Below are positions 1 to 6,932 of a stretch of 24,710 bases of DNA, in pieces (position 1 is the stretch's first letter; every line of letters begins with the position of its first letter). A model generated the notes under the pieces. The model did not search any database. It was not told the origin of the DNA and saw only the letters and a program-made list of their open reading frames with translations. A program made the translations under genes and the position numbers. Source of the stretch: DAOTVC01 sp034437215 (lineage in GTDB: Bacteria > Chloroflexota > Anaerolineae > B4-G1 > SLSP01); the NCBI GenBank assembly GCA_034437215.1, contig DAOTVC010000134.1:1-24710 (forward strand). Direction: 5' to 3'.

Positions 1-24
1 GGGCCGGCACCCTACGGGAAGTCA

Positions 25-180
25 CGGAATACGCAATACGAAATGGGTGTGTTTCAATCCAGTTGTGAGCTATCTGTAGCTGAAACGTAAAGCGTGAAAC
101 GTGAGGGCCTCACGGTTTACGTTTCACGTTTCACGCCTCGGTTTAACTCAAGTGAAACACACCCATACGAAATACGCCGT
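25..180. repeat. AATACG word tract, interrupted by the MITE-like element
   Basis: GGAATACGCAATACGAA at about 26-42 continues as ACGAAATACGCC at 167-178 after the inserted element. The heptamer-like words AATACGC/AATACGA repeat with small variations. Together with the element and the dispersed repeat at 185-221 they fill the 245-bp gap before the first gene. I see no coding sequence or clear promoter here. Confidence 0.55.
43..166. mobile_element. MITE-like element with 14-bp inverted ends and 5-bp flanking duplication
   Basis: The ends are a perfect 14-bp inverted repeat: ATGGGTGTGTTTCA at 43-56 and TGAAACACACCCAT at 153-166. The 5-mer ACGAA lies immediately outside both ends (38-42 and 167-171), as expected for a target-site duplication. 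Removing the element and one ACGAA restores a continuous run of AATACGC/AATACGA words. The 124-bp interior has no coding capacity and is built partly of CGTGAAAC/GTTTCACG words (about 83-137) that can fold on themselves. I could not assign it to a named IS family from the ends. It could instead be a chance arrangement of low-complexity words, but coincident inverted ends and duplication make insertion the better reading. Confidence 0.6.
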
Positions 181-184
181 TGGG

Positions 185-221
185 ACGCCACTCCGCTACG
201 CTGCGTGGCTAACTACGAACC
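185..221 (+). repeat. Dispersed ACTCCGCT...TACGAAC repeat, diverged copy
   Basis: CCACTCCGCTACGCTGCG followed by TGGCTAACTACGAAC matches, with a few changes, the repeat found at 6887-6923, 6975-7010 and, inverted, at 3437-3476. The shared core is ACTCCGCT-N-CGCT-N-CG-T-GCT-ACTACGAAC. It lies 25 bp before the start of the first gene, so it would be part of that mRNA leader if transcription starts upstream. Confidence 0.55.
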
Positions 222-245
222 CGTTGGTAACGAAAAGGAGAGACG

Positions 246-905
246 ATGAAACGTTTACTGTGGCTAATACTACCGCTGGTTCTGTTGTCCGTCGTCGCGG
301 CGCCCGTGGCTGCGGCGCCCGCCGCGGAGGTGGAGCGCATCCCGCCGCCGCCCGAGTGGCCCATCATCGGGCCGGTGCTGCGCTGGCTGGGCATCGAGGA
401 GGAGGTCGAGCCCACACCCGACCTCTCGCTACCCGAGCACCAGGTCGCCACCTACGAGGAGGCGGAGGCCCTCTGGCGGTCGCTGGAGCCGGGAGAGCGG
501 GTGCGCGTCGTCATCGCCGAAGAGGACGTTAACGCCCCCCTGCAAGAGGCGGTGGCGAAGACCGAGGTACTGCGCCACGCCGAGGCCGACTTCCAGGAAG
601 GCGTGGTCGTCGTCAACTTCGAGGTCGACACCGCCGAGCTGCGCCGCATGCTCGAGGAGGAGGAAGCGGTCAGTCTGCCGGGCTTCCTGATGCGCGGGGA
701 GACCTTCGGCGGCGAGTACCGGGTGAGTGCCGAGGCGGAGGCGTGCCGGCCCATCGTCGACGTGCGCGGGCCGGGGCTCTTCCTCCAGCGGCGGCTCCTG
801 CGCCGCACCCTCGCCCAGACCTGGGACGAGTACGGGCCGAGCGGTGGTTGCATCGAGGGGATCTTCATCGGCGACGGCGAGGTCACCGTCCAGGGGTACA
901 AGTAG
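246..905 (+). CDS. Exported protein of unknown function (LmeA/DUF2993-like layout)
   Basis: The 219-residue product begins with a clear Sec signal peptide: MKR, a hydrophobic stretch from about residue 4 to 19, then small residues with likely cleavage near residues 24-27. A proline-rich linker (IPPPPEW) follows. The remainder alternates a helix beginning VVIAEEDVNAPLQEAV with beta strands (GVVVVNFEVD, GEVTVQGY). The order 'E-D-N helix, strand, long amphipathic middle, final strand I-I-DGEVTVQG' resembles LmeA/DUF2993-type lipid-binding exported proteins, but this is pattern resemblance only. The ATG follows AAGGAG at good spacing. The stop is 2 bp before the next ATG, so it is probably co-transcribed with the HAD phosphatase, although nothing else links the two functions. 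It is most likely acting outside the membrane. Confidence 0.75.
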   Translation: MKRLLWLILPLVLLSVVAAPVAAAPAAEVERIPPPPEWPIIGPVLRWLGIEEEVEPTPDLSLPEHQVATYEEAEALWRSLEPGERVRVVIAEEDVNAPLQEAVAKTEVLRHAEADFQEGVVVVNFEVDTAELRRMLEEEEAVSLPGFLMRGETFGGEYRVSAEAEACRPIVDVRGPGLFLQRRLLRRTLAQTWDEYGPSGGCIEGIFIGDGEVTVQGYK

Positions 906-907
906 CC

Positions 908-1624
908 ATGCCCCTGAAAGCCGTGCTCTTCGACCTGGACGGGACGTTGCTGGACTACAACATCCGCAACGACTTCATCCCCGCCTACTTCGAGCTGCTG
1001 GCGACGCGGATGGCGCGCCACGTGGCGCCCGAGCGGCTGGTAGCGGCGATGCGGACGGGAACCGACGCCATCGTCAACAACGAGGGGGCGCAGACCAACG
1101 CCGAGGCCTTCGCTGGGGCCTTCTACCCCGTCGTGGGGCAGCCCCGGGAGGCGCTGGAGCCCCACTTCATGGAATTCTACGCCCGCGACTTCGACCGGCT
1201 GCAGGAGCACGTCGAGCCGCGGTCACACGCCCGGGAGGTGGTGGAGGCGGCCTTCGAGCTGGGCTACGACGTCGCCGTCGCCACCAACCCCTTCTTCCCC
1301 GAGACGGCGGTCCGTCGCCGTCTGGCGTGGGCCGGTGTGGCGGATCTGCCCTTCGACCTCATCACGACCTACGAGAACAGCCGCTACGTCAAGCCGGACC
1401 CCCGCTACTTCGAGGAGGTCCTGAAGGCCCTGGGGCGGGCGCCCGAGGAGGCGCTCATGGTGGGCGACGAGGGGATGGACATGGCGGCGGCGCGCATCGG
1501 CTGCCCCACTTTCCTCGTTGAGAGCCCCGCCACCGCCGCCGAGGAGATCGAGCCGCCCCCCACCTACCGGGGCACGCTGGAGAAGTTGGAGGGGTTGTTA
1601 AGAAAGTTACAAGTTGAAAGTTGA
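908..1624 (+). CDS. HAD-superfamily hydrolase (phosphatase, subfamily IA-like)
   Basis: All four HAD motifs are present in 238 residues. Motif I is FDLDGT with nucleophile Asp9 and acid/base Asp11. Motif II Thr is in VAVATNPFFP, motif III Lys in YVKPDPRYF, and motif IV in VGDEGMDMAAA. A helical cap (about residues 17-90) lies between motifs I and II, as in subfamily I enzymes such as phosphoglycolate phosphatase or haloacid dehalogenase. Substrate cannot be read from sequence; Mg-dependent hydrolysis of a small cytosolic phosphomonoester is the family expectation. Longer in-frame extension upstream overlaps the preceding gene and is arginine-rich shadow sequence, so the ATG at 908 starting MPLKAVLFDLDGT is the start. 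It sits 2 bp after the preceding stop, implying translational coupling. Confidence 0.92.
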   Translation: MPLKAVLFDLDGTLLDYNIRNDFIPAYFELLATRMARHVAPERLVAAMRTGTDAIVNNEGAQTNAEAFAGAFYPVVGQPREALEPHFMEFYARDFDRLQEHVEPRSHAREVVEAAFELGYDVAVATNPFFPETAVRRRLAWAGVADLPFDLITTYENSRYVKPDPRYFEEVLKALGRAPEEALMVGDEGMDMAAARIGCPTFLVESPATAAEEIEPPPTYRGTLEKLEGLLRKLQVES

Positions 1625-1803
1625 AGGTTAGGGACTGGGGATCAGGGATCAGGCCGGCTATTGAACCTGGAACGTGACCGGTCCATGCCGCAAGCGAGAG
1701 TGTACAGATACGAGGAGTGGGCGGGATCGGGTCGGGCTCTGTTGAGAGAGCCCTCATCCCTGGTTCCTGATCCCTACTCCCTTTGTTTCCGAGGAGGGCT
1801 ACC
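1604..1803. repeat. Intergenic word tracts (AAGTTGAA and GATCAGG types)
   Basis: This gap before the aldo/keto reductase starts with AAGTTACAAGTTGAAAGTTG (about 1606-1625, overlapping the end of the HAD gene). It continues with GGGGATCAGGGATCAGG (1637-1653), and a complementary-sense tract of CCTGATCCCTACTCCC lies at about 1765-1780. A 7-bp hairpin (GGGCTCT/AGAGCCC, 1734-1753) lacks a T run and is only a weak terminator candidate. The word tract appears to supply the last codons of the HAD gene (KLQVES). No promoter could be assigned with confidence. Confidence 0.5.
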
Positions 1804-2745
1804 ATGCACTACAGACAGTTGGGGAAGTCGGGGGTGAGGGTCTCCGCCGTGGGGCTGGGGACGAACCAGTTCGGCGGGAAGGTGGACCAGGAGGGGGTGC
1901 GCTCCATCGTCGACGCCGCCCTGGAGATGGGCGTCAACTTCATCGACACGGCGAACACCTACCAGGACGGGCGCTCGGAGAGCACGCTGGGCATCGCCCT
2001 CGAGGGGCGGTGGGACCGGGTGGTGCTGGCGACCAAGTTCAGCCACCGGACGGGTGAGGGGCCGAACGACCGGGGCGCCTCGCGCTACCAGATGATGCGG
2101 GCGGTGGAGGAGAGCCTGCGCCGCCTCGGGCGGGAGCACATCGACCTCTACCAGGTCCACGACTGGGACGAGACGACGCCCATCGAGGAGACGCTGCGCG
2201 GGCTCGACGACCTGGTCAGCCAGGGGAAGGTGCGCTACATCGGCGCCTCGAACTTCGCCGCCTGGCAGCTGGCCCGCGCCAACCTCCTGGCGGAGGTGCG
2301 GGGCTGGGCGCCCTTCGTCACCATCCAGCCCCACTACCACATGCTGGAGCGGGGGCTCGAGGAGGAGATGCTGCCCTACTGCGCCGCCTACGAGGTGGGC
2401 ATCCTGCCCTACTTCCCCCTGGCGGGCGGCTTCCTCACCGGGAAGTACGAGCGGGGCGCGGGGGCGCCGCCGGGCTCCCGCGGCGAGGCGAGCAGTTACG
2501 TCCAGCGCTACATGACCGGCGCGAACTACACCCGGGTGGAGAAACTGGAGGCCTGGGCGCAGGAGCGGGGCCACTCGATGGTGGAGCTGGCCCACGCCTG
2601 GCTCCTGGCCCACCCCGAGGTCAGCTCCGTCATCTCCGGGGCGACGAAGCCCGAGCAGATTCGGGAGAACGCGGGCTCGGCGGACTGGCTCCTCACCGAG
2701 GAGGAGCTGGCGGAGGTCAACGCCCTCCTCGAAGCGGAGTCCTGA
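1804..2745 (+). CDS. Aldo/keto reductase
   Basis: The 313-residue protein has the (alpha/beta)8 AKR signature. The catalytic tetrad is visible as Asp48 and Tyr53 in FIDTANTY, Lys78 in VVLATKFS and His119 in YQVHDWD. GKVRYIGASNF and the C-terminal SVISGATKPEQIRENAGS form the usual NADPH-binding region. The family reduces or oxidises carbonyl/alcohol groups with NADP(H) in the cytoplasm; the length and motifs fit the AKR11-13-like bacterial group (YhdN/Tas type). The ATG at 1804 follows GAGGAGGG at 1790-1797, which excludes the in-frame ATG at 1783 that would place the Shine-Dalgarno inside the gene. It stands alone, with repeat-filled gaps on both sides. Confidence 0.93.
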   Translation: MHYRQLGKSGVRVSAVGLGTNQFGGKVDQEGVRSIVDAALEMGVNFIDTANTYQDGRSESTLGIALEGRWDRVVLATKFSHRTGEGPNDRGASRYQMMRAVEESLRRLGREHIDLYQVHDWDETTPIEETLRGLDDLVSQGKVRYIGASNFAAWQLARANLLAEVRGWAPFVTIQPHYHMLERGLEEEMLPYCAAYEVGILPYFPLAGGFLTGKYERGAGAPPGSRGEASSYVQRYMTGANYTRVEKLEAWAQERGHSMVELAHAWLLAHPEVSSVISGATKPEQIRENAGSADWLLTEEELAEVNALLEAES

Positions 2746-2903
2746 CGCCAGAGAGCAAACCGAAGAGAGATAAGTTGGTGAGAGGGCAGGTGGAAGGGAT
2801 GGAGCGTTCGATGCTGAGTTCCCTGATCCCTGATCCCCCATCCCCGATCCCTTCTTACCTCTCACCACCCACTTCTCACCTGAAGAAGTAAAGGAGGACC
2901 CCC
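2746..2903. repeat. Intergenic word tract (CCCTGATCC and CACTTCTCAC types)
   Basis: CCCTGATCCCTGATCCC (about 2820-2836) runs into CCATCCCCGATCCC and then CTCTCACCACCCACTTCTCACC (described in two parts: CTCTCACCACC, CACTTCTCACC). GGTGAGAGG at about 2775 is the complement of CCTCTCACC at about 2858, so the gap can fold. AAGGAGG at 2891-2897 is the ribosome binding site for the next gene. No promoter was recognised. Confidence 0.5.
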
Positions 2904-3278
2904 ATGCCCTACAAGAAACATATCTGCGGCTACCCCATCTACGTAGAGCAGGAAGACCAGGACGACGGCGGTTCGCTCGTCGACTTCCGGGACGAGCCCC
3001 GCGGCAGCCGGCTGGTGCACTGTCCCGGCTGCGGCGGCAAGCTCAACCCCTGGCGGATGAAGCCGGCGGAGGAGATGCCCGAGGGGGAGGTCGAGGCGTC
3101 GGACCTGGGCGAGACCCTGGCGGACCTGGTGGAGAAGGTGGAAGCGGCGCTCTGGGGCGTCGACCCCGAGGGGCAGGCCCGCTGGTCGACGCTGACGGCC
3201 GAGGCCCGGCAGCGCCTGAGCCGGGCCGGTATCTGCGTCCAGCCCCCGCCGTGGGCCGAGGAGGAGCGCCCGCTGTAA
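2904..3278 (+). CDS. Small cysteine-containing protein of unknown function
   Basis: I do not recognise this 124-residue protein. It has a Cys at position 8, a CPGCGGKL knuckle at 40-47 and a fourth Cys at about 111. The spacing of the first three (C-x31-C-x2-C) could make a zinc site, and HCPGCGGKL looks like one half of a zinc ribbon. The middle (about residues 57-85) is acidic and helical. There is no signal peptide, so it is probably cytoplasmic. AAGGAGGACCCCC precedes the ATG with good spacing, and codon use matches the neighbours, supporting a real gene. It stands alone between repeat-rich gaps and is followed by a strong GC hairpin. Confidence 0.75.
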   Translation: MPYKKHICGYPIYVEQEDQDDGGSLVDFRDEPRGSRLVHCPGCGGKLNPWRMKPAEEMPEGEVEASDLGETLADLVEKVEAALWGVDPEGQARWSTLTAEARQRLSRAGICVQPPPWAEEERPL

Positions 3279-3331
3279 CGATCTCGTAACGACCCTGGGG
3301 TAGGATAGAGACGGTTGAGCTTGGTTGAACC

Positions 3332-3365
3332 TGCGGGCCGGTTCTCGAGGGAGAGTCGGCCCGCA
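3332..3365 (+). terminator. GC-rich stem-loop after the small protein gene
   Basis: TGCGGGCCG (3332-3340) pairs perfectly with CGGCCCGCA (3357-3365) around a 16-nt loop, 54 bp after the stop. There is no T run, so it may be a terminator of a non-classical kind or simply an mRNA 3' end stabiliser. Confidence 0.4.
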
Positions 3366-3436
3366 ACGCGTCTCCCCTTCTCCAAAGTAGTGCTACAATA
3401 GAGGTACCCATCCACGCGACCGGCCCCCCACGAACA

Positions 3437-3517
3437 GCTGGTTCGTAGTAAGCGACGTAGCGAAGCGGAGTCGCGTTAAACAGCAATCCACTACGTTACG
3501 TGCCCGCTTGAACTACA
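3437..3517 (-). repeat. Dispersed ACTCCGCT...TACGAAC repeat, extended copy (inverted)
   Basis: Read on the - strand this gives AAGCGGGCACGTAA, then GTGGATTGCTGTTTAACGC, then GACTCCGCTTCGCTACG, then TCGCTTACTACGAAC. The same order of blocks with about 85 % identity by eye occurs at 6933-7010 on the + strand. This makes the family roughly 80 bp long rather than just its 35-bp core. It occupies the gap before the gene at 3554 together with GGGGAGG at 3521-3527. Confidence 0.6.
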
Positions 3518-3540
3518 AACGGGGAGGTTCGTCGTGAGCA

Positions 3541-3590
3541 ACCAAGTGACCACATGACGACTCGACTACCCGACTATCTGACTACCAAGC
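3541..3590. repeat. GACTA word tract at the start of a gene
   Basis: ACCAAGTGACCACATGACGA, then CTCGACTACCCGACTATC, then TGACTACCAAG is a run of varied CGACTAcc/TGACTAcc words. It is the complement of the TAGTC words at 6848-6870 and 18343-18363. It overlaps the first codons of the secreted protein gene. Confidence 0.5.
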
Positions 3591-4231
3591 GCTTGCTCCT
3601 GCCCGCGCTGCTCCTCGCCCTGCTGAGCCTGGGACGGGGCAGCGGGTGGCGGGTCTACGCCCACGACGGCGCGGGCGGCTTCACGGGCCTGGAGATCAAC
3701 CCCCGGATGTTTCGAGAAGTCCGATCTTTGGAGCCGGCCCCCTGCCCCACCCTCGACCTCCCGGAGAGCTGGGACGTGCGCCGCGCCCTCGAGGCGGACC
3801 TCACCGGCGACGGCGTGTCCGAGTGCGTGCTCCTCGTCTGGCGCCCGTGGGAGGACTGGCCCATCATGCGCTGGTCGGAGACCGAGAGCCCCATCGCCGG
3901 GAACCGGGACGCCGGGGGCGACAGCGCCCACGTCATCCTCGTCGAGCCCCGGACGGGGGGCGGCTACCGCGAGCTCTGGGCGGGGTCGGCGCTGGCGATC
4001 CCCATCACCGACCTGCAGTGCGGGGACGTGGACGGCGACGGTCTGGAGGAGCTCGTCGTCCTGGAGGGGGACTACGGGACGGGGCGCGCGGGACCCGCCC
4101 GCCACGTCGCCGTCTGGCACTGGAACGGCTTCGGCTTCACCCTCGACTGGCGCAGCCCGCCCACCCGCCTCACGGAGCTCGCCCTCGTGGAGAGCGACGG
4201 GGACGGGGTGTGGGAGGTGGGAGTGCGTTAA
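3554..4231 (+). CDS. Secreted protein with FG-GAP/VCBS-like Asp-rich loops
   Basis: This 225-residue protein has a hydrophobic signal segment (about 14-26, after KR) and three loops of the D-x-D/T-G-D-G type: ADLTGDGVSE (81-90), GDVDGDGLEE (157-166) and ESDGDGVWEV (about 213-222). Each precedes a short hydrophobic strand, as in FG-GAP/VCBS or dockerin-like calcium-binding repeats, suggesting a small extracellular Ca-binding beta protein. The role is unknown. The start is uncertain: the first ten codons lie inside a GACTA word tract, and the nearest Shine-Dalgarno (GGGGAGG at 3521-3527) is 26 nt away. It serves instead a GTG at 3534 opening a 7-codon frame whose TGA overlaps this ATG. TTG at 3592 is an alternative start. 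Confidence 0.72.
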   Translation: MTTRLPDYLTTKRLLLPALLLALLSLGRGSGWRVYAHDGAGGFTGLEINPRMFREVRSLEPAPCPTLDLPESWDVRRALEADLTGDGVSECVLLVWRPWEDWPIMRWSETESPIAGNRDAGGDSAHVILVEPRTGGGYRELWAGSALAIPITDLQCGDVDGDGLEELVVLEGDYGTGRAGPARHVAVWHWNGFGFTLDWRSPPTRLTELALVESDGDGVWEVGVR

Positions 4232-4366
4232 GTCCAAAGTCCAAAGTCGAAAGTTGGGGTTTGAGCACTTCTCACCACTCACTTCTCACGACTCACATCT
4301 CCCCCTGCTCCCTGCTCCCTGCTCCCTGATCCCTGATCCCTAATCCCTTATCACAAGGAGGTAGAT
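4232..4366. repeat. Three successive word tracts before the DUF3160 gene
   Basis: In order: AGTCCAAAGTCCAAAGTCG (about 4231-4249), CACTTCTCACCACTCACTTC (about 4266-4285), and a CCCTGCT/CCCTGAT/CCCTAAT run (4303-4350) of seven or eight 7-bp words. AAGGAGG at 4355-4361 then gives the ribosome binding site for the next gene. The second and third tracts repeat words seen at 2820-2880. Confidence 0.6.
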
Positions 4367-6673
4367 ATGTCCAAGAGACGTCCGTTGTTGTATCTGGTGT
4401 TGTTGGTGACGCTGACGCTGAGCCTCTTCTCCTGCCAGACGCTGCTGCCCGATCTGCAGCCTACGCCCGCCACCCCCGACGAGAAGAGCCGGGAGACGCC
4501 CGAACTCAAGGAGACGGAGGTGAGTACGCCCGAGGAGGAGGCGTCCGCCCCGGGGGTGGAGGAGCTCCTCGACAAGGTGCCCAAGGACGTGCGCGATGCG
4601 GGCTTCGCGCACCTCTACAAGGGGGTGCCCGTCACGCTGCCGCCCGACTACTACTACAGCGACTACACGCTGCCCATGGACCTCAACCGCGTCGAGAATT
4701 TGAGCTTCTACGACGGGGCTCTCTCCCCGGAGGCTCGCGCCCTGCTGGAGCAGAACGGCTTCGTGGCGACGCCGGGCGACTGGCTGGAGTACTTCCAGCT
4801 CTACGAGAGCGTGCGCTACCAGGACCAACCCGTCTTCGTCACCACCGACGCCGTCTTCCACGTCTACCACCTCCTCTTCGACAAGCTGCTGCGCGACCTG
4901 GAGCGCGACGCGCTGGCGCCCAACCTCGAGGCGCTGAGCGGCGCCCTCGTCGAGGCGGCGGAGGTCCAGTACGGCGAGGCGCAGGGCACCCCCCTCGAGG
5001 GGGACGCGCTGCGGGTCTGGGCCTACTTCGCCGTCGCCCAGCAGCTGATCAGTGAGAATCCGCCCCCGATCCCCGCGCCCGTCGGCGACCTGGTGAACGA
5101 GGAGCTGGCCCTCATCCGTGCCCACGGCGGCATCGAGATGTCACCCGTCCTCACCCTACCCGAGGCCTTCGCCGAGGGGCTCTCCTGCGATCCCAACGCC
5201 ACCCCCGAGCAGGCGGAGAAGTTCTACTGCGAGGACTACAGCCAGTACGTCCCCCGCGGGCACTACACCCGCGACGAGCTCCTCGAGCGCTACTTCCGCA
5301 CGATGATGTGGTACGGGCGCATCAACCTGCGGCTGAAACACGACCGGGAGACGCGCATGGCCCTCCTCATCACCCGCCTCATCCGCAACGCCAACGTCTA
5401 CGGCATACCCGCCGAGGAGGTCTGGGCCTCCATCTACGACCCGACGGTCTTCCTCGTCGGCAAGTCCGACGACCTGAGCTTCCGGGAGTACGGCGCGCTG
5501 ATGGATGCCCTCTACGGTCCAGACCCGGCCCTCACCGACCTCGCCGATCCCGAGAAGCTGGCGACCTTCCGCGCGGCGGCGCGCCAGCTCCCCGCTCCCC
5601 AGGTCAACTCCATGTGGGTCTATATCTGGGAGGAGGAGGACGAGGCGACCCAGGGCTTCCGCTTCATGGGGCAGCGCTTCACCCTCGACGCCTACATCTT
5701 CGAGCAGCTGGTCTGGCGGGAGGTGGGCGAGATGGGGAACGAGCGCTGGCTGCCCAAGGGGCTGGACGTCTTCGCGGCGCTGGGGAACGAGGAGGCCTAC
5801 GCCATTCTGGAGGAGCTGGGGGAGACGGAGTACGCCAACTACGATAGCCAATTGGCGAAGGTGCGGGGGGAGATCGCGGCGCTGGAGCTGGACAGCTGGA
5901 CCCAGAACGTCTACTGGAACTGGCTCTACGCCCTGGACGCCGTCACCGCCCCGAAGGGGGAGGCCTACCCGCCCTTTATGCAGACCGAGGCCTGGGCACG
6001 CAAGGATCTGCACACGGCGCTGGGGAGCTGGACGGAGCTCAAGCACGACACCATCCTCTACGCCAAACAGGTCATGGCGGAGATGGGCGGCGGGGCCCCC
6101 GAGGTGCAGCCCCGCGGCTACGTCGAGCCGAATCCCGAGGCCTTCGCGCGCCTGTTAGCCCTCACACGGATGACACAGGAGGGGCTGGCGGAGCAGAACA
6201 TCCTCACCGATCAATCGCGCTGGCGGCTGGGGGAGCTGGAAGAGACGCTGGTCTTCCTGCAGCGGGTGGCGGAGGATGAGCTGGCGGGCACCCCGCTCAG
6301 CGAGGACGACTACGCGCGGTTGAAGATGTTCGGCGGGTGGCTGGAGCGGATGACGCTGGCGGCCGCCGATACCGAGCCCGACAGCTACTCCAACGTCTTC
6401 AACGAGGACGAGCAGGCAGCCATCGTCGCCGACGTCGCCACCGACCCCAACGGCTTCGTGCTGGAGGAGGCGACGGGGCGCATCTTCGAGATCTTCGTCG
6501 TCGTCCCCGACGGGCAGGGGGGGCTGGTTCTCGCCCGCGGCGGCATCTACAGCTACTACGAGTTCCCCTGGCCCATGGGCGACCGGCTGACCAACGAGGC
6601 GTGGCGGGCCATGCTCGAGGCGGGGACGCAGCCGGACCAGCCGGTGTGGACCTCGTCCTTTATCGCGCGGTAG
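4367..6673 (+). CDS. DUF3160-domain lipoprotein
   Basis: The 768-residue protein starts MSKRRP, a hydrophobic run, and a lipobox L-F-S-C with Cys23, so it is a predicted lipoprotein. Residues about 28-65 are a low-complexity Pro/Glu/Thr linker. The rest matches DUF3160 as I know it: FVTTDAVFHVYHLLFDKLLRDLE near residue 160-180, repeated aromatic/acidic helices, and the late GGIYSYYEFPWPMGDRLTNEAWRAML block. The length is typical of the family. Function is unestablished; such proteins are common in Chloroflexota and other environmental bacteria and are presumed to act outside the membrane. AAGGAGGTAGAT precedes the ATG. It is followed by a repeat island rather than a downstream partner. Confidence 0.88.
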   Translation: MSKRRPLLYLVLLVTLTLSLFSCQTLLPDLQPTPATPDEKSRETPELKETEVSTPEEEASAPGVEELLDKVPKDVRDAGFAHLYKGVPVTLPPDYYYSDYTLPMDLNRVENLSFYDGALSPEARALLEQNGFVATPGDWLEYFQLYESVRYQDQPVFVTTDAVFHVYHLLFDKLLRDLERDALAPNLEALSGALVEAAEVQYGEAQGTPLEGDALRVWAYFAVAQQLISENPPPIPAPVGDLVNEELALIRAHGGIEMSPVLTLPEAFAEGLSCDPNATPEQAEKFYCEDYSQYVPRGHYTRDELLERYFRTMMWYGRINLRLKHDRETRMALLITRLIRNANVYGIPAEEVWASIYDPTVFLVGKSDDLSFREYGALMDALYGPDPALTDLADPEKLATFRAAARQLPAPQVNSMWVYIWEEEDEATQGFRFMGQRFTLDAYIFEQLVWREVGEMGNERWLPKGLDVFAALGNEEAYAILEELGETEYANYDSQLAKVRGEIAALELDSWTQNVYWNWLYALDAVTAPKGEAYPPFMQTEAWARKDLHTALGSWTELKHDTILYAKQVMAEMGGGAPEVQPRGYVEPNPEAFARLLALTRMTQEGLAEQNILTDQSRWRLGELEETLVFLQRVAEDELAGTPLSEDDYARLKMFGGWLERMTLAAADTEPDSYSNVFNEDEQAAIVADVATDPNGFVLEEATGRIFEIFVVVPDGQGGLVLARGGIYSYYEFPWPMGDRLTNEAWRAMLEAGTQPDQPVWTSSFIAR

Positions 6674-6680
6674 GGTGGCG

Positions 6681-6855
6681 CATTTAGTGACTCTGCTGAA
6701 AAAAGCCTTTTTACCACAGAGGGCACGGAGATTTTTTTAAATTGGACTTCATAAAATCAGGTGAAAGAGCGCTTTTTATAAAGATATTTCACTATCTCCT
6801 TGGTTTTCTCGGTGTTCTCCGTGTTGGAAGGAGTTTTTTCAGGGCAGTCATTTAG
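6681..6855. repeat. 175-bp imperfect inverted-repeat element (CCACAGAGGGCACGGAG type)
   Basis: The left arm (about 6681-6732) reads CATTTAGTGACTCTGCTG, AAAAAAGCCTTTTTACC, ACAGAGGGCACGGAGA. The right arm (6807-6855), read on the other strand, gives CTAAATGACTGCCCTG, AAAAAACTCCTTCCAA, CACGGAGAACACCGAGA, aligning at roughly 75 % by eye. The core ACAGAGG-CAC-GAGA is a motif often seen in intergenic repeats of environmental bacteria. The AT-rich middle (6733-6806) has no coding potential. The left arm recurs nearly identically at 18358-18414. Confidence 0.6.
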
Positions 6856-6886
6856 TCATTTAGTCGGGGAGTCGCGTTGTCGTACA

Positions 6887-6923
6887 AAACGCGACTCCGC
6901 TGCGCTGCGTCGCTTACTACGAA
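6887..6923 (+). repeat. Dispersed ACTCCGCT...TACGAAC repeat, copy 3
   Basis: AACGCGACTCCGCTGCGC, then TGCGTCGCTTACTACGAAC. Identical over the core to the copy at 6975-7010, in the same orientation and 88 bp away. GCGAC and GTCGC inside the core can pair. Confidence 0.7.
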
Positions 6924-6932
6924 CATGTTTGC

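Noticed and set aside
25..180. CRISPR array in the repeat-rich first gap
   Set aside because: The units are 6-8 bp degenerate words without constant repeat length or unique spacers, and no cas gene is present.
743..907. An N-terminal extension of the HAD phosphatase
   Set aside because: It overlaps the preceding gene entirely, is Arg/Ala/Pro-rich, and the HAD motif I begins a few residues after the ATG at 908.
1661..1709. A promoter for the aldo/keto reductase starting at TTGAAC
   Set aside because: No acceptable -10 box lies 15-19 bp downstream.
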